Shown: one piece after another, positions 32,234 to 40,696 of the stretch
How the letters are laid out: the number at the start of each line of letters is the position of its first letter
Numbering within the stretch: the stretch's first letter is position 1
Origin: Latilactobacillus sakei subsp. sakei DSM 20017 = JCM 1157
GTDB lineage: Bacteria > Bacillota > Bacilli > Lactobacillales > Lactobacillaceae
Direction of reading: 5' to 3'
Length of the DNA: 64,000 nucleotides
Assembly (NCBI RefSeq): GCF_002370355.1
Contig: NZ_AP017929.1
Location: 1,178,001-1,242,000 of the forward strand
Position numbers and translations under genes: made by a program
The notes under the pieces: model-generated
The model's database searches: none
Told to the model about the DNA's origin: nothing
The model's input: only the letters and a program-made list of their open reading frames with translations

Positions 32234-33554
32234 ATGCTATTGATAGACTATTTCACCCAAATATTAATCTACACACTGGTTTCTTATCCGATTATCGGGG
32301 GGTTATCGTTTATTGTTTCTAGTTTGTATTATTGGCTATTAACGGAGAAGGAAGATCAACCACGTTATCTAAAAAAAGGGAACACCATTCATCACGATTT
32401 TAGTGCCGGCGCATAATGAAGAAGCTTCGATTGAAGCCACGATTGATCATTTAGCAACCCAAATGAATTATCCAACCGATCAATATGAAATCATTGTCGT
32501 CAACGATGGGTCAACGGATAGAACCGGCATTATTTTAGAAGCATTACAAGCAAAGTATGGGCAACGGTTACGAACGGTCACGATTATTAATAATCGGGGC
32601 AAGGCAGCCGGCTTTAATAGTGCTTTAGGATTTGCCAAAGGCGAATTTATTTTGTCCAATGATGCTGATTCCAAACCAGAAGTTGATGCCTTATGGAAGT
32701 ATATGTACTATTTTGAGCGTGAAGGCGGGGCGCAATTAGGTGCCGTGACTGGCAATATGTTGTCGATCAATAAGACGACTCTAGTGGCAGAAGCCCAGCA
32801 AAATGAATTGAATTCAATCATTGGCTTAATTAAGCGCTCGCAGCTTTCTTATGGTGGATTGTTTGCCTTTTCTGGGGCTAATACGATGTACCGTAAGGCA
32901 GCAGTGATTGATGTTGGTGGTTGGCAAGCAGAACAACCAACTGAAGATATTGCGATTTCATGGGATATGCAGACCGCAGGCTGGCAAGCTTATTTTGCAC
33001 CGCACATTCGGTTTTTTATGGATGTGCCAGAAACACTGCCGGAACTCGTTAAGCAGCGGCGAAGATGGACTTCTGGCGGGATCTACGTGCTCTTGACGAA
33101 ATCGTTTGGTATTTTACGGCATCCAATTAAGCACTTTTCGATGGTCCCGATTATCATTGATTATGGTTTGAGTATCATTTGGTCGTTATTTTATTGGATC
33201 AGCATGGCGACTTTTATTGTCCTTCAAATTGGTTACGTAATTAATCAGGATTGGCACCGGCTCCTTTCGAGTTTGTCTATTGCAGCAATTTTTATCACGA
33301 TTGAAATATTGGTCGGATTAATTCAATTGGTGCAAGCCTCCTATTTTAATGATGGGGGCCGTTCGTTGAAGTATATCGCCTTTGCACCTTGGTATATCTT
33401 GATTTATTGGATGGTTAATACGTATACCGTAGCGGTCGAGATTGTGCCAACGATTCGCCAAATTATCCGGGGCAAAGATGCTGGCGTTTGGAAATCACCG
33501 ACACGTTCGACAGAAGCAATCGGAAAACGAGAAGGGGAGGATTCAGATGAGTAA
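32234..33554 (+). CDS. PgaC/IcaA-type poly-N-acetylglucosamine synthase (GT2), frameshifted near the N-terminus
   Basis: This membrane glycosyltransferase should polymerise UDP-GlcNAc into a beta-1,6 exopolysaccharide for biofilm. The 5' part (ATG 32234 after TGAGG) encodes one helix and stops at 32416. The catalytic part is in another frame from about 32380: TILVPAHNEEAS, VVNDGSTDRTG, SNDADSKPE, the acid/base TEDIAISW and QRRRWTSGG, then about three C-terminal helices. One A too many in the A7 tract at 32371-32377 accounts for the shift; with A6 the reading would run continuously through KKGTPFITILVPAH. It may be phase variation, a decayed gene or a sequencing error. The two downstream genes overlap and are co-translated. 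Confidence 0.82.
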
Positions 33555-34065
33555 ACCAGATTATATTCGTCATCAATTAAGTGAAGATCAGATTACAATC
33601 GATTGGTTTTTTACGTCTAAAAAGACTGGTCATCGTTTGCGTCAATTAGTATTGATTGGTATTGGCTGGGTCATGTGTCTGATTCCCACCGCGGCAACAG
33701 TTGGTATCTATCTAACCCGTGAAACAATCATTCCGGTTAATCGGGCCGCCTTTAAACAATTATTACAGAATACGAATTATATCTTCTTGCGCTATATTAT
33801 CGTTTTTTCAGTTTTCTTTATCAGTCTCTATTTAATGAATAAAGTAAAACAGTATCGGATTAGAAAGGGTATCGCTAAAACGTTTGATGAACAGCGGTTA
33901 CAGAAGCGATTAGCCTGGGCCGAAGAGATGTATACTGCTAAATATGGTGCAGCAAGCATGCGTAAGCAGCGCCAAAATATCATTATTCCCGATTTTGCCG
34001 ATGTTGGGACTTATGAGTTACGTCAGCGCTTTGATGCCTTTGAGGGGGAAAACGATGATTTCTAA
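33547..34065 (+). CDS. PgaD-like membrane protein of the exopolysaccharide operon
   Basis: A 172-residue protein with two membrane helices (residues ~35-57 and ~85-105) and a basic, helical C-terminal part. Size, topology and position after a PgaC-type synthase match PgaD, the small partner needed for polymer export. Sequence similarity alone is weak. I start at ATG 33547 after AAGGGGAGG; an upstream extension to 33442 is shadow coding. It overlaps the glycosyltransferase by eight bases and the next gene by eleven. Confidence 0.65.
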   Translation: MSKPDYIRHQLSEDQITIDWFFTSKKTGHRLRQLVLIGIGWVMCLIPTAATVGIYLTRETIIPVNRAAFKQLLQNTNYIFLRYIIVFSVFFISLYLMNKVKQYRIRKGIAKTFDEQRLQKRLAWAEEMYTAKYGAASMRKQRQNIIIPDFADVGTYELRQRFDAFEGENDDF

Positions 34066-34996
34066 TGAAGATCAAGCTGTCATAGATGAGATGATTGCCC
34101 GCGAACGAACTATGAAAGAGCGGCAAAAAATAATTGAAGCGATGACCCATAAACGGCGGGTTTTTAAACGCCGCTTAGTGATTGTTTGTGCGGCTGTGTT
34201 GACCATTTTTTTAGTAATCTTATATGATTGCCTGATGGCATATGAAGGCTGGCCAATGATGGGGATTGTTAAAATTAATATTTTAGTTGCAATCGTAATG
34301 TTTCTACTGAGTTTAGCAATTTTTCAAAAACTGATTAAACAGCGTCCATTAAAAAATATTGTTCAACGATATCATAGACAGCTGGATAAGCGTTATACAG
34401 ATGCGTTATCCGCCTCTAATCGGTGGTTGCAGTTTTATTATCATCAACGAGAAATATCACAAATTATTCCCCAAATTCTTTATTATTTAGAAGCTAATCC
34501 GGCGTTAGAGACAATTGACGATGCGATTGCTTATATTGATAATCAAACAGCTAGTTCAGAGACATATCAGAATAACTTAAATGCGTTTCGCAATTACGTT
34601 AAGCAATTTAATACAATCCTGCTAAGTACGGCGGACGAACAGGGACAGCCATCTAGTCGACAGATTAGTTTTGTTACGCTCAATGATGTCCCTAATATTT
34701 GGTATTTTGGAACGGACCCAGAAGCACCAAAAGTGAGTGAACTGGATCTAGGCCGAGCTGCAATTTATACGCTACCCACGAGTGAGGGGTTGAGGATTAC
34801 CAGCAATCGGCTCAAGGTATACCGCACCCAGTATAGTTTTAGTGATGTAGCGGCTGCTTATCAAGCACAGGTACCAGGCTATATGGAGAGTCTCTCTAAG
34901 GCAGAAAAGGAAAGAGAAATTATTTTTGCTATTGAATTAGAAAGTGCCCGGATCGATAGTCGGCTTCAAAATAAAGAAATTACCTTCATAAAATAA
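34055..34996 (+). CDS. Membrane protein with C-terminal pyridoxamine-oxidase-like (split barrel) domain
   Basis: This 313-residue protein has a basic N-terminus, two membrane helices (residues ~48-70 and ~75-97), a helical stretch, and from about residue 180 a domain resembling FMN-binding split-barrel proteins: FNTILLSTADEQGQPSSRQISFV, NIWYFGTDPEAPKVSELDLGRAAIY. That domain is normally soluble and binds flavin or haem. Its fusion to a membrane segment inside a polysaccharide operon is unusual, and I know of no established role. Start ATG 34055 follows AGGGGG and overlaps the PgaD-like gene. Confidence 0.65.
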   Translation: MISNEDQAVIDEMIARERTMKERQKIIEAMTHKRRVFKRRLVIVCAAVLTIFLVILYDCLMAYEGWPMMGIVKINILVAIVMFLLSLAIFQKLIKQRPLKNIVQRYHRQLDKRYTDALSASNRWLQFYYHQREISQIIPQILYYLEANPALETIDDAIAYIDNQTASSETYQNNLNAFRNYVKQFNTILLSTADEQGQPSSRQISFVTLNDVPNIWYFGTDPEAPKVSELDLGRAAIYTLPTSEGLRITSNRLKVYRTQYSFSDVAAAYQAQVPGYMESLSKAEKEREIIFAIELESARIDSRLQNKEITFIK

Positions 34997-35031
34997 GCGC
35001 CGAGACAACTTAATGGTTGTCCCGGCGTTTT
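34997..35031 (+). terminator. Terminator of the exopolysaccharide operon
   Basis: CGCCGAGACAAC pairs with GTTGTCCCGGCG, followed by a short T4 tract. Confidence 0.85.
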
Positions 35032-35091
35032 GTGCGTTAATGATAAATTGTGGCGCATAGGAAAGCAAATCCCATGCGACTCAGCACTCTA

Positions 35092-35100
35092 TGCTATAAT
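35092..35100 (+). promoter_or_regulatory. Extended -10 promoter of truB-ribF-hemW
   Basis: TGCTATAAT at 35092-35100 is a perfect TGN-extended -10. There is no good -35, which extended promoters can do without. truB starts 32 bases later. Confidence 0.7.
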
Positions 35101-35131
35101 GGTTTAGTTAATAGTTAAAAGGAGATTACTT

Positions 35132-36049
35132 ATGGACGGCATTATACCCTTATATAAAGAACGCGGCATGACTAGCAACGATTGCGTTTTTAAAGTACGA
35201 CGGATTCTTCATATGAAAAAAGTGGGGCATTCTGGAACGCTTGATCCCAATGTAGATGGTGTTTTGCCAATCTGTATTGGCCAAGCAACCAAGGTAGTGG
35301 ACCAATTGGTGCACTCTGGTAAAGTTTATACCGGTGAAATTACGTTAGGTTTATCAACGACCACCGAAGATTTAGATGGTGAAGTCGTTGAAGAACAACA
35401 ATTAGCTGAACCAATTTCAACTGAAAAAATTAAAGAAACACTGGCAAGTTTTCTAGGGGATTCAATCCAGATTCCACCGATGTTCTCAGCTGTAAAAGTT
35501 AACGGGCGCCGTCTATACGATTATGCACGGGCCGGCGATCCTGTGGAACGCCCACAACGCAAAATTACAATTACGCAATTTGACTTGCAAGGCGAACCAG
35601 AATTCGATGCAAAAACGGGTCGCCAAACATTCCGCTTTATTGCGGGTTGTTCAAAAGGCACTTATATTCGGACTTTAGCTGTCGATTTTGGCCGTAAGTT
35701 AGGCTTACCGGCAGTCATGTCTGATTTAACGCGTCTTAAGAGTGGTGGCATTCAAATTGGCAGTTGTGTTACCTTGGCACAACTAGCTGAAGCTGCTGAT
35801 AACGGCCAATTAGCGGATATTTTGATTCCGTTAGATCATGTTTTTGAAGAAAACGTCAAGGTTGCACTTGATGATGATCAATGGGCCAAAATTTTAAATG
35901 GTGTCTTCTTAACGTTCCCAGAACAAACAGAAGAAATCTTAGCCTTAACTTACGAAGGGCACATCAAGGCCTTGTATCAAGTGGCTAACGCGAAACAACA
36001 TCTCTACCGACCATATAAAATGTATTTACAAAACCAAGGGACTCATTAA
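35132..36049 (+). CDS. truB: tRNA pseudouridine-55 synthase
   Basis: TruB converts U55 in the T-loop of tRNAs. The 305-residue protein contains the catalytic Asp in HSGTLDPNVDGVLP and the family motifs VKVNGRRLYDYARAG and SKGTYIRTLAVDFG. In most Firmicutes it lies straight after rbfA; here the exopolysaccharide operon separates them, so the region is an insertion point. ribF follows 18 bases downstream. Confidence 0.97.
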   Translation: MDGIIPLYKERGMTSNDCVFKVRRILHMKKVGHSGTLDPNVDGVLPICIGQATKVVDQLVHSGKVYTGEITLGLSTTTEDLDGEVVEEQQLAEPISTEKIKETLASFLGDSIQIPPMFSAVKVNGRRLYDYARAGDPVERPQRKITITQFDLQGEPEFDAKTGRQTFRFIAGCSKGTYIRTLAVDFGRKLGLPAVMSDLTRLKSGGIQIGSCVTLAQLAEAADNGQLADILIPLDHVFEENVKVALDDDQWAKILNGVFLTFPEQTEEILALTYEGHIKALYQVANAKQHLYRPYKMYLQNQGTH

Positions 36050-36067
36050 AAAAACTAGGTGAAAAAA

Positions 36068-37021
36068 ATGCGTGTGATTGAATTAATCCATCCCTATTCA
36101 AAAGAACAAGTACCAGCCGAAGAAATTGTCTTAGCACTCGGCTTTTTTGATGGTGTCCACCGGGCACATCAAGCAGTGATTAAGACGGCCAAAGATTTGG
36201 CGGTGCAACAGAACCGCCCATTAGCGGTGATGACCTTTGATATTCATCCTGCGATTGTTTACCGAAATGTCAATCAAGCCGATTTTCGTTATTTATCGAC
36301 AGTTGAACGGAAGCAAGAATTAATGGCTGATTTAGGTGTCGATATTTTATATGTTGTCCATTTTAACGATGGCTTTGCCAAGTTGGCACCCCAAGATTTC
36401 GTCGATCAATACTTAGTGGCGCTCCACGCGAAAACGGTGGTCGCTGGGTTTGATTACACCTATGGTAAAAAAGACATCGCTAATATGCAGACCCTTAGCA
36501 CGTATGCCAAAGATCGTTTTGAAATCGTGACGGTGGCGGAACATGACTATCAAGGCCATAAGATTGGTTCAACTTTGATTCGTGAAAATTTGGATCAAGG
36601 TCAAGTAGCGGCGGCTAACGAGTTGTTAGGTTATGTTTACCAAACGACTGGGGAAGTTGTTCATGGTGAAGCTCGGGGCCGGGAACTCGGCTTTCCAACG
36701 GCTAATATTGAAAGTCAAAAACCGGAACGTTTACCAGGCATTGGGATTTATGCGGTCCGCTTATTGGTTCGCGGCCAATGGTACTGGGGGATGGCGTCAA
36801 TTGGCCGGAACGTAACGTTCCACGCCAATAATCCCGTGACAGTTGAGATTAACTTACTCGACTTTAGTGCGGACATTTATGGTGAACAAGTTAAAGTTGA
36901 GTGGTATCAGTATTTAAGAGGTGAAGTGAAGTTTGATTCGGCGGAAGCGTTGATTGACCAACTCCACCAAGATGAAGCTGATACCCGGACTTATTTTGAG
37001 AAATTAGAGGCCCAACATTAA
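36068..37021 (+). CDS. ribF: Bifunctional riboflavin kinase / FAD synthetase
   Basis: RibF makes FMN from riboflavin and then FAD. The N-terminal nucleotidyltransferase domain shows GFFDGVHRAHQAVI and the ISSTxIR-like GSTLIRENL; the C-terminal kinase domain shows GEARGRELGFPTANI and NPVTVEINLLDF. I start at ATG 36068 (317 residues), after AGGTG, rather than GTG 36059, which is part of that site. The stop shares a base with the hemW start. Confidence 0.97.
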   Translation: MRVIELIHPYSKEQVPAEEIVLALGFFDGVHRAHQAVIKTAKDLAVQQNRPLAVMTFDIHPAIVYRNVNQADFRYLSTVERKQELMADLGVDILYVVHFNDGFAKLAPQDFVDQYLVALHAKTVVAGFDYTYGKKDIANMQTLSTYAKDRFEIVTVAEHDYQGHKIGSTLIRENLDQGQVAAANELLGYVYQTTGEVVHGEARGRELGFPTANIESQKPERLPGIGIYAVRLLVRGQWYWGMASIGRNVTFHANNPVTVEINLLDFSADIYGEQVKVEWYQYLRGEVKFDSAEALIDQLHQDEADTRTYFEKLEAQH

Positions 37022-38160
37022 TGGCAGGAGCATATATTCATATTCCGTTTTGCGAACATATTTGTTATTACTGCGACTTCAACAAGGTCTTCATTGAAGG
37101 CCAACCGGTTGATGAGTATGTTGACATGTTAATTCGCGAGTTTCAATTAGTAATGGCGGAATACCCAGACGAGAAAATTGAAACGATTTATGTCGGTGGT
37201 GGGACACCAACGACACTCTCACCAGCCCAACTACAACGTTTGTTGGATGGCATTCATCAGTACTTACCTTATGAGGGTGGCGAGTTTACGTTTGAAGCCA
37301 ACCCCAATGATTTACAAGATACCGCTAAATTACAGGTACTAAAGGATAACGGCGTCAATCGCTTGAGTATTGGTGTGCAGTCTTTTAATGATGACATTCT
37401 GAAGAAGATTGGCCGGATTCATCGTAGTGCTGACGTTTATCGGGCCATTGCTAATGCGCGTCAAGTGGGTTTTGAAAATATCAGTATTGATTTGATTTTC
37501 CGACTACCGCAACAAAGTGAAGCAGATTTTATGGATAGTTTGAAACAGGCAATCGATCTTGACTTGCCGCATTATTCAACTTATTCATTAATTTTAGAGA
37601 AGAAGACTATTTTCTATAATTTGATGCGTCAGGGTAAGTTACGCTTACCATCGCAAGATGTTGAAGCACACATGTACCAAAATGCGATTGATAGTTTCCA
37701 ACAAGCTGGTTTAGAACAATACGAAATTAGTAATTTTGCCAAACCAGGCTACCAGTCTGCACATAACTTAACCTATTGGCGGAATGAAAAGTATTTCGGC
37801 TTTGGGGCCGGTGCTTATGGCTATTTAGGCAAGGACCGCTACCACAATTTTGGGCCAATCCAACAATATTTAGAACCACTACAAGCGCATAAAGTGCCAG
37901 TGATTGAACGCCACGTGCTTCCCTTGACCGAACAAATGGAAGAAGAACTCTTCTTAGGGCTTCGGACAATGCAAGGTGTCTCAATCAAGCACTTTGAAGA
38001 AAAATTCAGATACCCACTACAGAATATCTACGGCGAAACAGTCGCCAATCAGATTGAAAAAGGGTACCTAAAACAAGAAGGCGACTGGCTAAGACTAACT
38101 GAATCAGGAAAGTTCCTAGGCAACGAAGTCTTCCAGGAATTCTTGTTAGACAGCTACTAA
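37021..38160 (+). CDS. hemW: Radical SAM family heme chaperone HemW
   Basis: A 379-residue radical SAM protein with the cluster motif CEHICYYCDF near residue 10, where the spacing CX3CX2C holds the 4Fe-4S cluster. YVGGGTPTTLS, FEANPNDL and NRLSIGVQSFND follow, and a C-terminal HemN-like domain ends the protein. Such proteins, once called coproporphyrinogen oxidases, bind and hand over heme rather than make it. It begins on the last base of ribF. The tandem structured repeat begins right at its stop codon. Confidence 0.95.
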   Translation: MAGAYIHIPFCEHICYYCDFNKVFIEGQPVDEYVDMLIREFQLVMAEYPDEKIETIYVGGGTPTTLSPAQLQRLLDGIHQYLPYEGGEFTFEANPNDLQDTAKLQVLKDNGVNRLSIGVQSFNDDILKKIGRIHRSADVYRAIANARQVGFENISIDLIFRLPQQSEADFMDSLKQAIDLDLPHYSTYSLILEKKTIFYNLMRQGKLRLPSQDVEAHMYQNAIDSFQQAGLEQYEISNFAKPGYQSAHNLTYWRNEKYFGFGAGAYGYLGKDRYHNFGPIQQYLEPLQAHKVPVIERHVLPLTEQMEEELFLGLRTMQGVSIKHFEEKFRYPLQNIYGETVANQIEKGYLKQEGDWLRLTESGKFLGNEVFQEFLLDSY

Positions 38161-38680
38161 GTGCGTTCAAACCGGTTATATTCCGAGCACTAGCATAACA
38201 AGGCGAATGATTGCTGGAAGTAATTGTTTGACTTGTGACGCTAGGCACAGGAATATGGTTTGAAAAGTACGTTAAAGAAAAGAAATGCGTCATCAACGGG
38301 TTACTTCTGAGCATTTACATAACTTGGCGAATTGACGATGTAATCGTCAGTTTGACAAGTGTTGTAAAGCGCAGAAAGTTGTTGATGAAAGCACGTTAAA
38401 GAAAGAAGTGCGTTCAAGCTTGGTCAACTTTTGAGCATTAGCACAGTGGGGCGAATAAACGACGCAGTCGATTATTTGACGCACGAAGCTAAGCGCAGAA
38501 AGTTAGCTTGAAAAGCACGTTAAAGAAAGAAGTGCGTCATCAACGGGTTACTTCTGAGCATTTACATAACTTGGCGAATTGACGATGTAATCGTCAGTTT
38601 GACAAGTGTTGTAAAGCGCAGAAAGTTGTTGATGAAAGCACGTTAAAAAGAAGTGCGTTCAAACCGGTTATATTTCGAGC
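38161..38680 (+). repeat. Tandem array of ~123-bp structured repeats (4 full units, 1 truncated)
   Basis: Units start with TGCGT at 38162, 38286, 38409, 38533 and 38654, giving periods of 124, 123, 124 and 121. Every unit can fold the same way. In the outer helix, TTCAAACC/GGTTTGAA in unit 1 becomes CATCAAC/GTTGATG in units 2 and 4 and TTCAAGCT/AGCTTGAA in unit 3. The middle helix is CTAGC/GCTAG, TTTAC/GTAAA or TTAGC/GCTAA. The apical hairpin reads TGACGA/TCGTCA in units 2 and 4 and CGAC/GTCG in unit 3. Internal loops stay fixed: GAGCA, GCGAAT opposite RTTTGA, and GCGCA or GGCACA. Units end AGCACGTTAAA. The fifth keeps only its 5' arm. This 600-base gap holds no protein gene. Confidence 0.9.
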
Positions 38681-38700
38681 AAATAGGATGGTGATCATTT

Positions 38701-38785
38701 TTGGTTAGACACCTTTTACAATTACGGGCCGTTTCACAAGCAGTCGCTTCTAAGTTAAGCAGATAACAAAAACTTAGAAGCGAGG
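38701..38785 (+). promoter_or_regulatory. Possible translational attenuator before the acetyltransferase
   Basis: A perfect 12-bp hairpin (CGCTTCTAAGTT 38745-38756, AACTTAGAAGCG 38771-38782) runs into the GAGG ribosome site at 38782-38785. A short open frame from TTG 38701 to TAA 38764-38766 (21 residues) covers the left arm, with GGTGAT upstream as a weak ribosome site. This resembles cat/erm leaders, where a stalled ribosome opens the hairpin. The leader peptide is not proven. Confidence 0.45.
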
Positions 38786-38794
38786 TTTTATGAA

Positions 38795-39442
38795 ATGGAC
38801 AAGAATACTTATCAACATTGGTCAGAAACAAAATATTTAAAGGATTTGGTGACAAACCCATTAATTGAAGTCGGCGATTATTCTTACTTTTCGGGGTATT
38901 ATGATCACCAGAATTTTGAGGACGGCTGTGTGCGATATCATTGGGGCGATGATGCCTCACGCGCCTTATTTAATCCACAGACTGAATTTGGTTGGCAATT
39001 GGACCGCCTAATTATTGGCCGTTACGTTTGCATTGCCAGTGGCGTTGTTATTTTGATGGGCGGTAATCATAATCATCATAGTGATTGGATTAGTGCCTAT
39101 CCGTTCCCAGAACAAATTGCGGCCTCTTATGAGCCTAAGGGCGATACAATCATTGAAGACGGTGCGTGGCTTGGGATGCGTGCGTTAATTATGCCTGGCG
39201 TTCATATTGGGCAGGGTGCGATTATCGCTGCCGGTGCGGTGGTGGTTAAGGATGTGCCAGCGTACGCTGTCGTCGGTGGTAATCCAGCACGGGTTTTAAA
39301 GTCACGGTTTACACCAGCTGACATTGAAACCCTGCAAGCAATTGATTGGTACCACTGGCCAATTGAAAAAGTCCAAGCAGCCCAATCAATATTAGCGAGT
39401 CATTCAGTCGCTGATTTACAACAATTTCACGAGAATTATTGA
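38795..39442 (+). CDS. CatB/Vat-like hexapeptide-repeat O-acetyltransferase
   Basis: A 215-residue left-handed beta-helix acetyltransferase of the xenobiotic acetyltransferase group, whose members acetylate chloramphenicol or streptogramin A, though many chromosomal homologues have unknown substrates. Visible features are IEVGDYSYFSGYY, the catalytic His region GGNHNHHSDW, and hexapeptide runs IEDGAWLGMRALIMPG and IGQGAIIAAGAVVVKDVP with NPARVLK at the end. GAGG lies nine bases before the ATG. Resistance activity cannot be claimed from sequence. Confidence 0.85.
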   Translation: MDKNTYQHWSETKYLKDLVTNPLIEVGDYSYFSGYYDHQNFEDGCVRYHWGDDASRALFNPQTEFGWQLDRLIIGRYVCIASGVVILMGGNHNHHSDWISAYPFPEQIAASYEPKGDTIIEDGAWLGMRALIMPGVHIGQGAIIAAGAVVVKDVPAYAVVGGNPARVLKSRFTPADIETLQAIDWYHWPIEKVQAAQSILASHSVADLQQFHENY

Positions 39443-39454
39443 TAGCAATCTTTG

Positions 39455-39492
39455 AAAAGGTCACACTCATCATTTGGGTGTGGCCTTTTATC
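39455..39492 (+). terminator. Terminator after the acetyltransferase gene
   Basis: AAAAGGTCACACTCA pairs with GGGTGTGGCCTTTT, allowing G-T pairs; the T run is the hairpin's own right arm. Confidence 0.75.
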
Positions 39493-39541
39493 AGTCTTTG
39501 GTCCCATTTTCATTAAATCCGTGAAAATTACAGTTCAATTC

Positions 39542-39570
39542 TTGACTTTATTTGACGTTCTTGCTATATT
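39542..39570 (+). promoter_or_regulatory. Sigma-A promoter of the hrcA operon
   Basis: TTGACT (39542-39547) and TATATT (39565-39570) lie 17 bases apart. Confidence 0.85.
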
Positions 39571-39581
39571 AATACTTGTAA

Positions 39582-39608
39582 TTAGCACTCGTAATAATCA
39601 AGTGCTAA
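39582..39608 (+). promoter_or_regulatory. CIRCE operator (HrcA binding site)
   Basis: TTAGCACTC (39582-39590), a 9-base spacer and AAGTGCTAA (39600-39608) match the CIRCE consensus with one changed base in the right arm (A for G). It overlaps the expected transcription start of hrcA-grpE-dnaK. Confidence 0.95.
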
Positions 39609-39622
39609 AAAGAGGTGATAAC

Positions 39623-40681
39623 ATGCTGACCGAAAGACAATTAATGATTTTGAAAGAAATTATTCGTCTTTTTACCGAGAGTGGTCAGCCGGTGGGTTCT
39701 AAGAAGCTAATGTCTGAATTACCAATGCACGTTAGTTCCGCGACAATCCGAAATGATATGGCTGATCTTGAGAATGTCGGTTTAATAGAGAAGACGCATT
39801 CGTCTTCTGGACGGGTTCCTTCTATGAAGGGCTATCGTTACTATTTAGATCATCTCATTCAGCCCGCTGTCTTAAATCCAATGGATGTTGCGACTGTGCA
39901 ACAATCATTTGGACGCCATTATCATAAGATTGACGAGATTGTTTCACAATCTGCCAATATTCTTTCAAACCTAACGAGCTATACAGCGATTACGTTAGGA
40001 CCGGAGATGGCAGAGATTCGGTTGACAGGTTTCCGACTTGTGCCACTTGGTAATCACCAGGTAATGGCGATTATCGTGACAAGTGCCGGAACGGTTGATA
40101 ATCAGGTTTTCACAATTCCAAATGCGATTTCAGGTGATGAACTTGAAAAAGCGATTCGAGTCGTGAATGATCATCTAATCGGATTACCGTTGACCGTTGT
40201 CAGTCAGAAGTTGAAAACAGAAGTGCCTGCGTTATTAATGCAATACATGGGCTCACCGGGCGGCTTTTTAAACATCTTCGATGATGTCTTAAAACAAGCC
40301 TCACAGGAACGTTTATATGTGGGGGGCCAATCGAACTTGTTAAACTTCTCAGAATTGACGGATGTGTCACAGTTGAAGTCAATCTACAACATCATTAATC
40401 AATCGGACGATCTAGCCAAGTTGCTAGAGTTATCACCGGGTGAGGCCAATAGCCAAGTTCAGGTTCGTTTGGGCGATGAAATGACCAATGATTTATTGAA
40501 GAATTACAGTTTAATGACTGTTAATTATGATGTTGGTGAACACGGCCAAGGATTGATTGCTTTATTAGGTCCCACTAGCATGCCATATTCGCGCATGATC
40601 GGATTACTCGATTTATTCCGCGAAGAACTAGCGAAGAAACTAATTGATTATTATGCAGATTTTGATGATAATCAATCTTAA
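39623..40681 (+). CDS. hrcA: Heat-inducible transcription repressor HrcA
   Basis: HrcA represses class I heat-shock genes through CIRCE and is kept active by GroE. The 352-residue protein starts at ATG 39623, just after CIRCE and AGAGGTGA; a longer frame from 39452 would run through the promoter. The winged-helix DNA-binding part is visible as [12 protein letters not shown] and [20 protein letters not shown]. It is autoregulated through the site 15 bases upstream. Confidence 0.97.
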   Translation: MLTERQLMILKEIIRLFTESGQPVGSKKLMSELPMHVSSATIRNDMADLENVGLIEKTHSSSGRVPSMKGYRYYLDHLIQPAVLNPMDVATVQQSFGRHYHKIDEIVSQSANILSNLTSYTAITLGPEMAEIRLTGFRLVPLGNHQVMAIIVTSAGTVDNQVFTIPNAISGDELEKAIRVVNDHLIGLPLTVVSQKLKTEVPALLMQYMGSPGGFLNIFDDVLKQASQERLYVGGQSNLLNFSELTDVSQLKSIYNIINQSDDLAKLLELSPGEANSQVQVRLGDEMTNDLLKNYSLMTVNYDVGEHGQGLIALLGPTSMPYSRMIGLLDLFREELAKKLIDYYADFDDNQS

Positions 40682-40696
40682 AAGGAGCGTGTTTGT

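Noticed and set aside
32365-32420. Programmed -1 ribosomal frameshift in the PNAG synthase gene
   Set aside because: The A7 tract resembles a slippery site, but moving from the first to the second frame needs +1 (or -2), not -1.
38161-38680. CRISPR array
   Set aside because: The period is ~123 bp, there are no short identical repeats with unique spacers, and no cas genes lie nearby. The variable positions are paired helix arms, not spacers.
39452-39622. Longer hrcA reading frame starting at 39452
   Set aside because: It crosses the preceding terminator, the promoter and CIRCE, so it cannot be translated from the hrcA transcript.
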